A DNA stretch of 64,000 bases from contig JASEVX010000006.1 of NCBI GenBank assembly GCA_031761405.1, forward strand, positions 30,684,117 to 30,748,116, in the 5' to 3' direction. Shown in pieces: positions 42,072 to 53,644 of this stretch. Source of the DNA: Serripes groenlandicus. Taxonomy: Eukaryota; Mollusca; Bivalvia; Cardiida; Cardiidae. Numbering within the stretch: the stretch's first letter is position 1; the number at the start of each line of letters is the position of its first letter. A program made the position numbers and the translations under genes. The notes below the pieces were generated by a model that ran no database searches, was not told the origin of the DNA, and saw nothing but the letters and a program-made list of their open reading frames with translations.

Positions 42072-43210
42072 AGAGGGCCTTGATGGCCCTAGATCGCTCA
42101 CCTGAATTAAGCAATGTAATACAATTACATCAAGACAATTATTCTGACAAAGATCCCTAATGCAACCTCCCGAGTGTCCTGTGGCGGCCTTGTTTTTCAA
42201 CCAATCAACATAGATTGAACAAATCTGATAGAAGTTCTTCGAAGAAACATTTCTACACAATTATTTGAAAATCGGTCTGACACTTTCAGAGTAGAAGATT
42301 TTTTAAGTTCTCACTATAACCATATTAGGCGAAATAGCCCCGACCCCTGGCGGTCAAGTTTTTTGACCAATTAACATGGCTTGAAACAATCTGATAGAAG
42401 GTCTCCCAAGGACCATTTCACCAAAAATAATTAACATTGACCAAACACTTTCGGAGGAAAAGATTTTTCAAGTTGTCACTATAGCTGTATTAGGCCAAAT
42501 AGCCCCGACCCCTGACGGCCATGTTTTCGACCAATCAACATGGCTTGAAGAATCTGATAGAGGGTCTCCCAAGGAACGTTTCTACAAACAAAATTGAAAA
42601 TTGGCCAGACACGTTCGAAGGAGAAGATTTTTCAAGTTTTCACTATAGCAATATAAGGCAAAAAGCCCCGCCAGATGGCGGCCATGTTTTTCGACCAATC
42701 AACTTGGCTTGAAGGAATCTGATAGAAGGTCACCAAATGAACATTTCTACATAATTATTTGAAAAACGGCTTGATACTTTTGGAGGAGAAGATTGTTTGA
42801 GTTTACAGTATTGCTATATAAGGCAATAAAGCCCCGTCCCTGGCGGCATTGTTTTTCGACCAATTTACTTGGCTTGAAGGAACCTGATAGAGGGTCACCC
42901 AAGGTACATTTTGACAAATTATTTGAAAATCGATCATACACTTTCAGAGGACGAGATTTTATAAGTTTTCACTATAGCCATATAAGGCAAAATAGCGCCG
43001 CCCTCTGGTTTTCGTTGCCATGGAAACCAGAATTATGCATAAATCCCAAACATTTGAAGGAATTCTGGTGAGGTCATTGAGAGGATGCTTTCTGTGAAGT
43101 TTCATCCCAATTAAACCAATGGTTACTGAGAAAATGTTGACGGACGACAAACGCCGGACAAAAGGCGATCACAATAACTAACCTTCAGCACTTCGTGCTC
43201 GGGTAAGCTA
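42072..43210 (+). mobile_element. Helitron-like / pearl-like element with core repeats
   Basis: Starts CAAGAGGGCCTTGATGGCCC TAGATCGCTCACCTGAA; about five core units of roughly 165 bp (TGGCGGCCATGTTTTTCGAC, ACCAATCAACATGGCTTGAA); a GACGGACGACAAACG tract; ends with hairpin AGCACTTCGTGCT, eight bases and CTAA. Confidence 0.72.
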
Positions 43211-43249
43211 AAAATGAAACATCTATCAAAATGAAAGAGTAATTTTAAA

Positions 43250-43375
43250 TCATGTAGAAAACATTGTGGAAAAGGGTAGAACTAATATTTATATGAGCAC
43301 TTTCTCTTTTTCCGTAGATTATTTTTAAAAGTTACATGCTTCAGACTTCAGAGGCTCCCAGCAGACGGAATAAGA
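43250..43375. mobile_element. Family B hairpin MITE, partial
   Basis: GAAAACATTGTGGAAAAGGG, GAGCACTTTCTCTTTTTCCG and GCTTCAGACTTCAGAGG; ends lost. Confidence 0.55.
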
Positions 43376-43489
43376 TAGTCAAGTCCCAGTTATAAAACAA
43401 ATGATTTAAATGACATTTGTATTTTATCAAGATAAAACGCTTCAATACTAAATAATTCGTGTATCGGTTTATAATTATGTTATAAATAA

Positions 43490-43575
43490 AATCCACCGTA
43501 TAGGAGTAGCGGTTAGCATGTTCGGCCGTGAAGCGGCAGACTAAAGTTCGATTCCCGCTTTGGGCAAATAATTTG
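43490..43575 (+). mobile_element. tRNA-like sequence (SINE head fragment)
   Basis: GAGTAGCGGTTAGCATG and AGTTCGATTCCCGC have A/B-box character, but no acceptor stem pairs, so it is not called a tRNA gene. Confidence 0.4.
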
Positions 43576-43940
43576 TTTTTTTATAAGAAAAATATAATAT
43601 TTTTTGTCTTATAATTTGCCGATATCATTGGTGCAATTGTCATTTAACACCGCTGCAATAAACTCTTTCAAAATGTTGGGATTTAAAATGAATTCAAAAG
43701 CAATGCATTTAAAACTATTCACCTATGCGTTGTGAAACACTAAGATATGATTAAATCGTGTGTATGATGTTTTACGTCGCTTTTAACAATATTTCAGTCA
43801 TTGCACGCTGAAGAAAAAGTAGATAACACAGGATTTTATTTCTGCTTTGAAAGTAAAATTGGACTCTCAATATAATTTTCATTGTTAGGTTATTGTGATT
43901 TTGATATGAAGTGTATATGTGTTAATTGCATTAAAAAAAA

Positions 43941-45598
43941 TACGGCTAAAAATCCATTGTAAACCAGGAGGTGTGCTAAGCAGAAATTATCCAGATAGCA
44001 GATGCGCATGTGAATGCCAACTTTTAGTATATCGATAGACCATCATACTGTGTGTACAGTATTTTCCTTTACTCCTTTATCATTTAATATATGGATATAA
44101 AGTGCTAACTAACAAAGTGCTAGTGTAAAGTGTTCAAGTTAGACTTTTTGGATCGGTAAATCCATGTCCAAATGTTATCTTCAGTTAGCCCCTTGCTGTA
44201 AGCACTTTCAGTGCTTTGATTATTATATAGTATTGTGGTATTTTGGTTTGGACAATAGACCCGGGGGAAAAGCAAGAGTATCTAGTCAAACCTTCCAGAA
44301 TCCCAGATTTATAATGTTCTTATGAAGTTGTTGTATTATTCTGTACATCCTCCTCAGAACAACATCTGATGGAGGCAAAGAAATACAGCCTTTCTAAAGA
44401 GGTGATGCTGCGCACAGGTTATACCTTTCCCTTTAACGCTTCCTCACATATAGACGCACGTTGGCGTATCTGCAGCAGACGACTTTTGAAAAACTTGGGA
44501 CAAAATGTGAAATTGCTCAAAACGAGCAATTTCTCCTTTTTCCACAATGTTTTCATTTTTTCCAATAATTAAACCTACAATTATAGTTTTTCCATATTTT
44601 TAAGTGTCGTCTACCGCATATTTGCTGTATGTAGGAACTGCTAAGAAACACATTTTGACGTAAAAAGGAAAGCAGTATATTTTGGAAAACATAGTTGGAA
44701 TTGGTAAAATTTATCGTCACGAGTAATTTATCTTTTTCTCACAATGTTTTCCGATCAAACCAACAAATAACCTGTCTTTTGTCCCTACTTTTATTAATTT
44801 GCTCTTATTTAGAATATAAAACAAGTTAAATTGTCGTTCTTAAGAGGTTAACTCTTTCGTTGCCATAGGTAATTCAAGGCTTTCGCAAACTGCAGACTCA
44901 GGTGAAATCGGCATTGTTTGTCACTTAGACATTAAATTTTACCAAAAAATTCCTGAAGAACAAAAAATGGAGTGGTCCAATTTTCAACATGGAAGGGTCG
45001 ACTTTGTGAAATTCGACGGTGAAAGATGTTAACACTCATCAAATGTTTCGTTATGAGAGGATACACTGTGTTTTGAGTGAACCACGTGAATTCATAAAGC
45101 AAAGTAAGAATGTATTGAAGAAAGTGTTAGAAGTGCACCATGGTAAGTTGAACACTAGAAATATTCATAATAATTATTATAGACTAGATCTAACAATGTT
45201 TTCAATTACCCGCCTGCTGCTAAACCGTCAAAACTCGTCCCTATTTTAGGTCAAAGCGAAGTAAATCGGATCGGCTTGCCGGGCAGACAATTTTGTCGAG
45301 GGGATTTCAGATGAATATGTAAGACTGAAATTGTCACCCATTGGACAATAATGATTTTGCTGAAAGTTGAATTCTTTTTTTGAAAACTATATTATCCTGT
45401 GAGTGATTTGTAACCAAACCCTGGTTTGCTTTTGACTGTATTGACCTATTCAGAGTGATTTTAGAACATCCTGTATTTTCATAATTTAAAGTGAAATTCA
45501 GTGCGGGATAAGGGTGACCTATCATTTGACGTCATAGCTAATAAAAAAAAATGGTGGGATGAGCCTTGAAATTCTGGTGCTGTAATGGTAGATATAAG
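43941..45598 (+). repeat. Segmental duplication, copy 1 (about 1.66 kb)
   Basis: Aligns collinearly with 51787-53439, from TACGGCTAAAAATCCATTG to GTAATGGTAGATATAAG, with scattered substitutions and small indels. Includes one family B element. Confidence 0.92.
44429..44640. mobile_element. Family B hairpin MITE (inside duplication copy 1)
   Basis: CTGCAGCAGACGACTTTTGA, AAATTGCTCAAAACGAGCAATTTCTCC centre, GTCGTCTACCGCATATTTGC. Confidence 0.85.
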
Positions 45599-45624
45599 TA
45601 CATGTTGAAATTATTCTGATCCGT

Positions 45625-45862
45625 TAAAAAACATCGCAGCCAATGAACTGGACTTGTTTCTTTATATATATGTATATTGAAAACTTTAATCACTTCTTGA
45701 CCAAAGGTATCGGTCGAATTTGAAAATAATTTTGCATATGGTTCTTGGGTGACCCTCTCTTAAGATTGAACAAGTAACTGCTCCGTTAACTTATACGTAT
45801 ATTTTAAAAACTATAAACAATATAGGTTCATCATGGTCCTCTTGTTGCTCTATATGATTGTT
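45625..45862 (-). mobile_element. Pearl-like family 5' fragment, reverse orientation
   Basis: The complement starts CAACAAGAGGACCATGATGA and runs into core-like text (GGTCACCCAAGAACC...). Confidence 0.55.
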
Positions 45863-46020
45863 CAATGTTGTTTTCTGAAGATTAGCTCTATTTGGGAAAG
45901 GGTTAAATAATTGTTTAAACCTTTTGTTATCAAACAAACATATCTCCCTAATTTTCAGCAGAACTATAAATAATTGGCAATTGTTCTAAAGTATTTATTT
46001 TTGACCTTCAAACTTTTGTT

Positions 46021-46085
46021 TTGTGAGAACTCAAAAGAATCATCATAGCGATACGATCATTTTGAGTACCACAACATAGGGTTTG
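46021..46085. repeat. Family D hairpin element, copy 2
   Basis: GTGAGAACTCAAAAGAATCA TC and GATCATTTTGAGTACCACAACATAGGGTTT; matches 919-993 with a longer loop. Confidence 0.75.
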
Positions 46086-46154
46086 GTTGAGTAAAAAGAA
46101 CGAAATAAAAAAAAAAAAAATATCGTGTACTCCATAAAATAGGCCTTTGTTTAG

Positions 46155-46372
46155 CCCTTTTACCTCGTACAACAAGTCTGCAGCAGACAACCTTGGAAGA
46201 CGGCTATGCAAAAATGTGAAGAATCTCTATAAATGAAAGAATTGCTATTGAATATAGTTGAAATCATTGTGGCAAAAGGAGAGGTTGCTTATCATGAGCA
46301 ATTTCTCCTTTTTATAATTCGTCGGCCTCAGATTCACCAGAATGCGTCTGCATGTTGGAAAGAGCTTAGGAG
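46155..46372. mobile_element. Family B hairpin MITE
   Basis: AGCCCTTTTACCTCGTACAA, CTGCAGCAGACAACCTTGGA, TTGCTTATCATGAGCAATTT. Confidence 0.8.
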
Positions 46373-46616
46373 GTGACCATGTACATCTGTGAAAGAATAA
46401 CAATGTTATTTTGTTTGTGATACGTTTATGTATCATTTATGTGTTTGTACAATCATTGTTGTAATACTTGCTTAATATATTATTTTTTACCAATCTCATT
46501 AAAACGAGACCTTATCTTGCAGTAGCAAACGCTCGTAAAGATCTGATGACTGCCCATTGCAGGTTATCTGAGATGACCTTTGGGTCATCCTATTCAATTG
46601 TGGCCTACAAAAGCTT

Positions 46617-46821
46617 TAACCCTTTTCCTCATAAATACGCTTTTTGACGCCACTGCAGCAGACGGCTTTTAGAAAACATAGTGACAAAAGAAGAAATTGC
46701 TCAAAACGAGCAATTTCTCCTTTTGTCACAACGTTTTCCACTTTTAGAGATTTTCTATTTTTTGACAAAATATGTTCAAAGTCGTCTGCTGCAGAATTGT
46801 CTTATGAGGGAAAGGGTTAAG
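46617..46821. mobile_element. Family B hairpin MITE
   Basis: TAACCCTTTTCCTCATAAAT, ACTGCAGCAGACGGCTTTTA, full centre, AAAGTCGTCTGCTGCAGAAT and AGGGAAAGGGTTAA: one of the best-preserved copies. Confidence 0.9.
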
Positions 46822-47194
46822 TATCAAACATGATAGAGATGAGATGAAGGCTTATTGTTTTGATTGTATAAAAGCGATTATGCTAGCAGAACCAAGCATT
46901 GGTTTTCATTGGACTAAAAAACAGACACCTGCTTATAGATATTTGAATGTACACGATCAATTCTAGACAACCTTTTATGCAGTGTTGTCACATCCAATAT
47001 ATCCAAAGCAAAGTGTTTGGTCTGATTTTAATGAGATTGATTTGTTACAAGCGTCATGCAAGCCTGACTTGCCTGAAGAATTTTATGTCTGATTTCAAGT
47101 TTGCAAAGGGAATGGTTTCAATGTGGGTTTTTAATTTTGTAGATGTTTCACTCAAATTATAGAATGAAGCAGTGACTGCACACTTATCATGATA

Positions 47195-47405
47195 AGCCTT
47201 CCTCTCCCATTTGAGGCAGCTGCAGCAAATGACATTTGAAAACATTTTGGTGAAAGGAGAAATAGCTCATAATGAACAATTTCTCCTTTTGCAACAGTGT
47301 TTTCATCTCTTTGCAATGATTATTATTTCTATTATGGAGATTGTCCATAATTTTTAGTAGATATTTTCAAAGTTGTCTGCTGTACGTTTTGTTGAATGTT
47401 AGAAC
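47195..47405. mobile_element. Family B hairpin MITE
   Basis: GCAGCTGCAGCAAATGACAT, AGCTCATAATGAACAATTTC, AAAGTTGTCTGCTGTACG. Confidence 0.78.
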
Positions 47406-47689
47406 CTCATGTTAAGAAGCACCGAGAATAGTTCTATGTCACCGTTCGCGATTTCTAGTTGGACTTAAATATAAAACATGGTTTCAGACTTGGTTCTTTA
47501 TATGCTTGAAAAATCAATCTTTTTACAATGAGAAGAAGAAATCAAGAAACAATTTACAAAGTAAAGACCAAAAAGATAGAAAAAAAAAATTGACTCTTTC
47601 TTCAGGAAAATCAACAATAAGGTATAAAGTTTGTTCAGAAAGTTTTTCGTGAATTCTTTGCCAACTGCTGATTTCAGATACACTATTTT

Positions 47690-47900
47690 AACCCTTTCCC
47701 ACATACAGACACTTTCTGATGGCTCTTCAACTAGTTAAGCTATTATTTAATATATTAAAGAATTCCTCCTTTTGCCACAATGTTTACAACCCTATTGTTT
47801 AATTATACTTTCATATATATAAAGAGAGGTTTTCATATTTTTGCATAGATGATTTTGAAGTTGTCTGCTCCAGATTTGTTGTTTGTGGGGAAAGGGATAT
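47690..47900. mobile_element. Family B hairpin MITE
   Basis: AACCCTTTCCCACATACAGA start, centre deleted, GAAGTTGTCTGCTCCAGATT and GTGGGGAAAGGG end. A family A element follows directly. Confidence 0.8.
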
Positions 47901-47902
47901 AT

Positions 47903-48138
47903 GAGCCATCCCGCGAGAAAGCCAACATTGTGGATCAGCCTAAGCATACCACGTAGGCTTACCCGGATAGACACTTTTCACCTCCTGTGGATCTTCTGTT
48001 TAAGGAATCACTACTCTATACATCTATCCCCCTGAGACGGAATGTGTCGGCCCGGATCAGTCTGTGTGGACAGCGCAGGCTGATCTGGTCGATACATTGC
48101 GCAGATGCCATAATGTTGGTTTTCTCACAGGACGGCTC
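47903..48138. mobile_element. Family A TIR element, copy 15
   Basis: GAGCCATCCCGCGAGAAAGC left, GTTTTCTCACAGGACGGCTC right; abuts the family B element. Confidence 0.85.
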
Positions 48139-48433
48139 ATATGTTGTATTGACAAGCATATAAGTATGTAGCGATATGTAAAAGTAACATTATACGGTTA
48201 TTAAACATGATGATATTAGACATGCATTTAAATGGCATCTGATTCCAGAGATGTGTTCATGATAATCCATATAATGGATTAATGTATTTACCACTGCCAA
48301 ACCCAATCATTTTCAGCTCATCTGATCTACTATATAAAATGGATGAACAATTATCACCTTGGTGCAGTCATCATCTATGTCAGTACTAAGTCATCTTGTT
48401 TTGTTTTGTGTTAAGGTGTACTTTTTGTCTCAA

Positions 48434-48625
48434 TCCTTTCCCACACTTAGACACATTTAGTAGATGAATTTTATAAACATTGTGGTAAAAGGAGGCATTG
48501 CTCATAATAAGCAACTTCTAATTTTGCCACAATGTGTTCATCTCAATTTGATAATTACACTTTCATTTATGAAGTGTTTCCCTTCTTACAGTCACGTGCT
48601 TCAGATTTGTTGTAGTCTAACCTGT
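48434..48625. mobile_element. Family B hairpin MITE
   Basis: AATCCTTTCCCACACTTAGA, TTGCTCATAATAAGCAACTT, CACGTGCTTCAGATTTGTTG. Confidence 0.75.
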
Positions 48626-48629
48626 GCTA

Positions 48630-49080
48630 AAGACCACATTGGAATAGCAATTTCCTATATATAACTTCCATATTTTAAGTTTCTGAATTTATCACTTTCT
48701 GCATAAATGACCTTGCAAATAAAGACAACCTGTGAACACAGACCAGATTATTGTCTTCCCTTGTGTGGTCTTAAAACACAGGTCCTACTGTATTTGGGAA
48801 AGCTACTCTTTTTCTTTTTAAACATTTATTCAGCATTGTCTGTTTGATTCAAGGGCCATAATTCTCTCATGCTGTTGTAGATCTTCTTTCTAGAATCAGA
48901 TGGGTTGATACATGCTTGGATTGCTCTTGTTTCATTTCTCAACACTATCATTTAGTTTTAGAGATAGTTATTTTTGTATGGATTGGTTGAACTAGTTCTA
49001 CAGAGTTGAATGCATTTTAGGAAAAAGCAGAAATAACTATCCAATTCATATGAGCTGTTCCTCTTCATCATTTTGCTGCT
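48630..49080. other. Unassigned, repeat-like
   Basis: CAAGGGCCATAATTCTCTCATG at about 48852 is typical of bivalve core-repeat elements; ends not found. Confidence 0.4.
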
Positions 49081-49082
49081 GT

Positions 49083-49293
49083 TAACCCTTTCCCTCATAC
49101 AACAATTATGCAGCAGACGACTTTGACCATATTTTGTTAAAAAAAAGAAAATCTCTTTAATTGAATGGATAACCTATGACTAAAAGTGGAATACATTGAT
49201 GCAAAAGGGGAAATTTCTTCTTTTGTTGCAATGTTTTTATAAAGCTGTATGCTGCAGAGGCGTCAGACAGCGTATATATGAGGGAAAGGGTTA
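49083..49293. mobile_element. Family B hairpin MITE
   Basis: TTAACCCTTTCCCTCATACA, ATGCAGCAGACGACTTTGAC, and right end TATATGAGGGAAAGGGTTAA. Confidence 0.85.
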
Positions 49294-49449
49294 AGACATC
49301 AAAGTACATCTATCTGTGAAAACAGTTTGATTGATAAAGCTGAAAGAAGTGAAAATTTAAAATTAGTGCTAGAATTGTTCTGATATTCATATATTTATAG
49401 ATCTGTTTGACTTGAACAATGTGAAAAGGAATTGAAAAGTCCGTGTAAT

Positions 49450-49605
49450 TCTTTCACACGTGCAACAAATAGGCAGCAAACGACCTTGAAAGTATGTAAG
49501 CTGTTTATGACTAAAGGTAAAATAAGTGAATAGATTAGAAAACATTGTAACAAAAGGATAACTTGCTCATTATCAGTAATTTATTCTTTTGCCAGAATGC
49601 TCTCA
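49450..49605. mobile_element. Family B hairpin MITE, worn
   Basis: TTCTTTCACACGTGCAACAA, AGGCAGCAAACGACCTTGAA, TTGCTCATTATCAGTAATTT. Confidence 0.65.
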
Positions 49606-49714
49606 AAAGTTAAAAATTAAAAATATTTACTTTTTTATGCGGAAGCTGATTACTGTGCTTTATTTAAGAAAAAATATATATATTTTATGTTAAATTATTT
49701 TCTTTTCTTACTGA

Positions 49715-49892
49715 AGGTACACATTTGCAGAAGATGACTTTGGAAGATTTATTCGAAAATATTAAAAGGATTATGAACAATTATTGAATAAAGTTGAAAA
49801 CATTGCGAAAGGAGAAATTGCTCATCGTGAGCAGTTCCGCTTTTTGTCACATTGTTTACAAAAAAAAGATGTCTGTAAAGTGAAAGGGTTGA
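49715..49892. mobile_element. Family B hairpin MITE, worn
   Basis: TTGCAGAAGATGACTTTGGA, AAATTGCTCATCGTGAGCAG, GTGAAAGGGTTGAA. Confidence 0.68.
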
Positions 49893-49948
49893 ATTTGTCC
49901 ATGACATCTATCCAAAGTGTGTCAAAGGTTCGCTTTAAATTGAGTTAT

Positions 49949-50167
49949 CCCTTTCCCTCATACAGACGCTTTCTGATGCCTCTGCAGTAGAATACTTTCG
50001 AAAACATTATGGCAAAAGAAAGAATGAGCAATTTCTCCTTTTGCCACAATGTTTTCAACTCTTTTTTTAAAAAATCAACATTTCTTTTATGTAGATATTT
50101 CACACATTTGGCTAGGATATGTTCAAAGACGTCTGCTTCAGATTTGATGTTTGTGGGATAAGGGATA
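49949..50167. mobile_element. Family B hairpin MITE
   Basis: ATCCCTTTCCCTCATACAGA, CTGCAGTAGAATACTTTCGA, AAAGACGTCTGCTTCAGATT, GTGGGATAAGGGAT. Confidence 0.82.
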
Positions 50168-50169
50168 AA

Positions 50170-50618
50170 GAGCTCAATCTGACTTTTTGACATGCCAGGC
50201 TCAGATAAATGCCTGTATGAATAGAGTTCGATGATGGTTACATTATCAAAAGCATCATCGTCACATCAAACACAGATTTTTCTATTTAACAGCTTTTGAT
50301 AGTGTTGTATTAAGAAGCACCTGTGCTCCTCTTCCTATGATGCTATGATAAAAGTTGACATTTCACTCCAGATTGGCCACACTGTTTATTTTCAAATTTT
50401 GATAATGCAAACAAAATCGAATTTTATTAATACGGTAAATGTTATTATGTAAAAAAATCTTGTTTGTTTTTGTAATTTTGTTTACCTTTCCACTGGTACA
50501 ACGACTGTATAGACTTGTAGAGGAAAACCAATTGTTACATTAAAATATGTACCTTGTAAATGTACACGACTCCTGTGGTTATTTTCCCGTTTAACCTGAT
50601 ATGATAGCTCCTGTGGCT
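50170..50618. other. Intergenic, nothing recognised
   Basis: No gene or known repeat supported. Confidence 0.4.

Positions 50619-50656
<38 letters not shown>
50619..50656 (+). repeat. Poly-G run of 38
   Basis: Uninterrupted G between CTGTGGCT and ACGCCC. Length may be unreliable in assembly. Gives a phantom poly-Pro ORF on the minus strand. Confidence 0.9.
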
Positions 50657-50658
<2 letters not shown>

Positions 50659-50742
50659 GCCCAATAAGAATGACAGCCACAGTCTAATCCTTACCTGAAC
50701 CGTTAAAGCCGGGTAAGTGTGTCTCAGCGCTTGGAGTACACT

Positions 50743-50971
50743 TTAACCCTTTCCCTCATATAGACGCTTTCTGACGCCTCTGCAGCAGACGACTATTTGA
50801 AAACATAGTGACAAAAGAAGAAATTGCACAGAACGTGCAATTTCTCCTTTTGCCACACTGTTTTCCACTTTTAGTCATAGGTTATCCATTTAATTATAGA
50901 GATTTTCGACTTTTTTACAAAATATGTTCAAAGTCGTCTGCTACAGAATTGTCATATGAGGGAAAGGGTTA
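50743..50971. mobile_element. Family B hairpin MITE
   Basis: TTAACCCTTTCCCTCATATA, CTGCAGCAGACGACTATTTG, CAAAGTCGTCTGCTACAGAA, TGAGGGAAAGGGTTAA: near-complete. Confidence 0.9.
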
Positions 50972-51204
50972 ATGCAGATCTTGAGCTCCAGCAGGTGACG
51001 TGGTATTGGTTTCATGCCGGATATATCTTTTATCTCAATGTAATTAAAAGGTGTGGGACCAATATCATGTTATCTTGTCCGCCGTGATATGACATTAGCT
51101 TTTAAAAGTGGTGTAAACCCTAATACAAACGGAACCTAATATAATACGTTTGACTCTTTCCAACATACGACGGTTCTGCAGCAAACGACTAGGAAAAACA
51201 TACG

Positions 51205-51445
51205 ACCCCAATTCTACGTATGGTCAAAGGGAAGTAAATCATTTTCCATAGGCGACAATTATAGCATTATGGGTTATGGTTCGTGTTACTAGCAAATGGA
51301 TTAACACACAGACCTGTATCAAACTAAAGTTCATTCTTAGAACTACCCGAAAAGCAAAACAAACTCACATGTTCACCGTTTTTTGAAAGAGCGTCGAATC
51401 AAACGTACCCTTATCCCGCACTGAATTTTACTTTCAGTTTGGATG
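51205..51445. repeat. Left arm of about 230 bp inverted repeat
   Basis: ATGGTCAAAGGGAAGTAAAT through CCCTTATCCCGCACTGAATTT; its complement is at about 53345-53570. The arms are diverged but collinear (GGCGAC..T.TAGCATTATGGGT; AGACCTGTAT). Confidence 0.75.
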
Positions 51446-51652
51446 ACATACATCATATACTGTCTTTGGATTAACAAGTAATTAAAGGCAATACAGAATA
51501 CATAAAGAAGACAATGTGTTCCGACTGGAGTCGGCAAGACAAAACAAATATATCTTACTTCACTAAATAAGTGGTTGGTAAACTTAAAAATCAACCAAAT
51601 TATTAATCAAGACTAACGTATCTTAAGTATGATACAGTTAAAGCATAATTTT

Positions 51653-51780
51653 TATTATATAGTACTGTGGTATTTTGGTTTAGACAATAGACCCGGGGGA
51701 AAAGCAGCAAGAGTATCTAGTCAAACCTTCCAGAATCCCAGAATTATAATGTTCTTATGAAGTTGTTGTATTATTCTGTA
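51653..51780 (+). repeat. Third, partial copy of the duplicated segment
   Basis: TATTTTGGTTTAGACAATAG through TTGTTGTATTATTCTGTAC equals 44216-44346 and 52066-52194, placed directly before duplication copy 2. Confidence 0.9.
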
Positions 51781-51786
51781 CAAAAA

Positions 51787-53439
51787 TACGGCTAAAAATC
51801 CATTGTAAACCAGGAGGTGTGCTAAGCAGAAACTATCCAGATAGCAGATGCGCATGTGTATGCCAACTTCTAGTATATCGATAGACCATCATACTGTGTG
51901 TACAGTATTTTCCTTTACTCCTTTATCATTTAATATATTGATATAAAGTGCTAACTAACAAAGTGCTAGTGTAAAGTGTTCAAGTTAGACTTTCGGGATC
52001 GGTAAATCCATGTCCAAATGTTATCTTAACTTAGCCCCTTGCTGTGAGCACTTTCAGTGCTTTGATTATTATATAGTATTGTGGTATTTTGGTTTGGACA
52101 ATAGACCCGGGGGAAAAGCAAGAGTATCTAGTCAAACCTTCCAGAATCCCAGATTTATAATGTTCTTATGAAGTTGTTGTATTATTCTGTACATCCTCCT
52201 CAGAACAACATCTGATGGAGGAAAAGAAATACAGCCTTTCTAAAGAGGTGATGCTGCGCACAGGTTATACCTTTCCCTTTAACGTTTCCTCACATATAGA
52301 CGCACGTTGGCGTATCTGCAGCAGACGACTTTTGAAAAACTTGGGACAAAATGTGAAATTGCTCAAAACGAGCAATTTCTCCTTTTCCCACAATGTTTTC
52401 ATTTTGTTTCCAATAATTAAACCTACAATTATAGTTTTTGCCATATTTTTAAGTGTCGTCTACTGCATACTTGCTGTATGTAGGAACTGCTAAGAAACAC
52501 ATTTTGACGTAACGGAAAGCAGTATATTTTGGAAAACATAGTTGGAATTGGTAAAATTTATCGTCACGAGTAATTTATCTCACAATGTTTTCCGATCAAA
52601 CCAACAAATAACCTGTCTTTTGTCCCTACTTTTATTAATTTGCTCTTCTTTAGAATATAAAACAAGTTAAATTGTCGTTCTTAAGAGGTTAACTCTTTCG
52701 TTGCCATAGGCAATTCAAGGCTGTCGCAAACTGCTGCAGACTCAGGTGAAATCTGCATTGTTTGTCACTTAGACATTCAATTTTACCAAAATTTTCCTGT
52801 TGAACAAAAAATGGAGTGGTCCAATTTTCAACATGGAAGGGTCGACTTTGTGAAATTCGGCGGTGAAAGATGTCAACGTTCATCAAAGGTGTCGTAAGGA
52901 GCGGTAACACTGTGTTTTGAGTGAACCTAATTTTTCTCGCTAGGTGAATTCATAAAGCAAAGTAAGAATTTATTGAAGAAAGTGTTAGAAGCGCACCATG
53001 GTAAGTTGAACACTAGAAATATTCATAATAATTCTTATTGACTAGATCTAACAATGTTTTCAATTTGCCGCCTGCTGCTAAACCGTCAAAACTCGTCCCT
53101 ATTTTAGGTCAAAGGGAAGTCAATCGGATCGGCTTGCCGGGCAGACAATTTTGTCGAGGGGATTTCAGATGAATATGTAAGACTGAAATTGTCACCCATT
53201 GGACAATAATGATTTTGCTGAAGATTGAAATCTTTTTTTGAAAATAATATTATCCTGTGAGTGATTTGTAACCAAACCCTGGTTTGCTTTTGACTGTATT
53301 GACACATTCAGAGTGATTTTAGAACATCCTGTATTTTCATAATTTAAAGTGAAATTCAGTGTGGGATAAGGGTGACCTATCATTTGACGAAATGGTGGGA
53401 TGAGCCCTGAGTTTCCGGTGCTGTAATGGTAGATATAAG
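51787..53439 (+). repeat. Segmental duplication, copy 2
   Basis: Second copy of 43941-45598. Relative to copy 1 it has a 15-base insert at about 52927 that supplies an acceptor-like TTTTTCTCGCTAG, and lacks a few AT-rich bases. Confidence 0.92.
52271..52490. mobile_element. Family B hairpin MITE (inside duplication copy 2)
   Basis: Same element as at 44429, with the same neighbours. Confidence 0.85.
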
Positions 53440-53570
53440 AACGGACTTTGATTTAATACAGGTTTGTGGCTTCATTGAGATGTTGGGAAAGAACCATTAC
53501 CCATAATGCTACAATGGTCGCCTATGTAAAATTAGTTGCTTCCCTTTGACCATAAGGAAAGGGATTCACC
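53345..53570. repeat. Right arm of about 230 bp inverted repeat
   Basis: Complement of 51205-51445; overlaps the end of duplication copy 2. Confidence 0.75.
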
Positions 53571-53644
53571 AAACGTCATTTTTCCATTACCAAGATTCAC
53601 ATTTTTTATGTAAATTCGTTTAATTACGAATCCAATGTTGAAGG

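Noticed and set aside
50482..50664. Poly-proline small protein
   Set aside because: Caused by the poly-G run.
44369..52493. Conserved pair of ORFs starting ME(A/E)KKYSLSKEVMLRTGYTF
   Set aside because: Conserved only because the DNA is a segmental duplication; the frame runs into a family B MITE.
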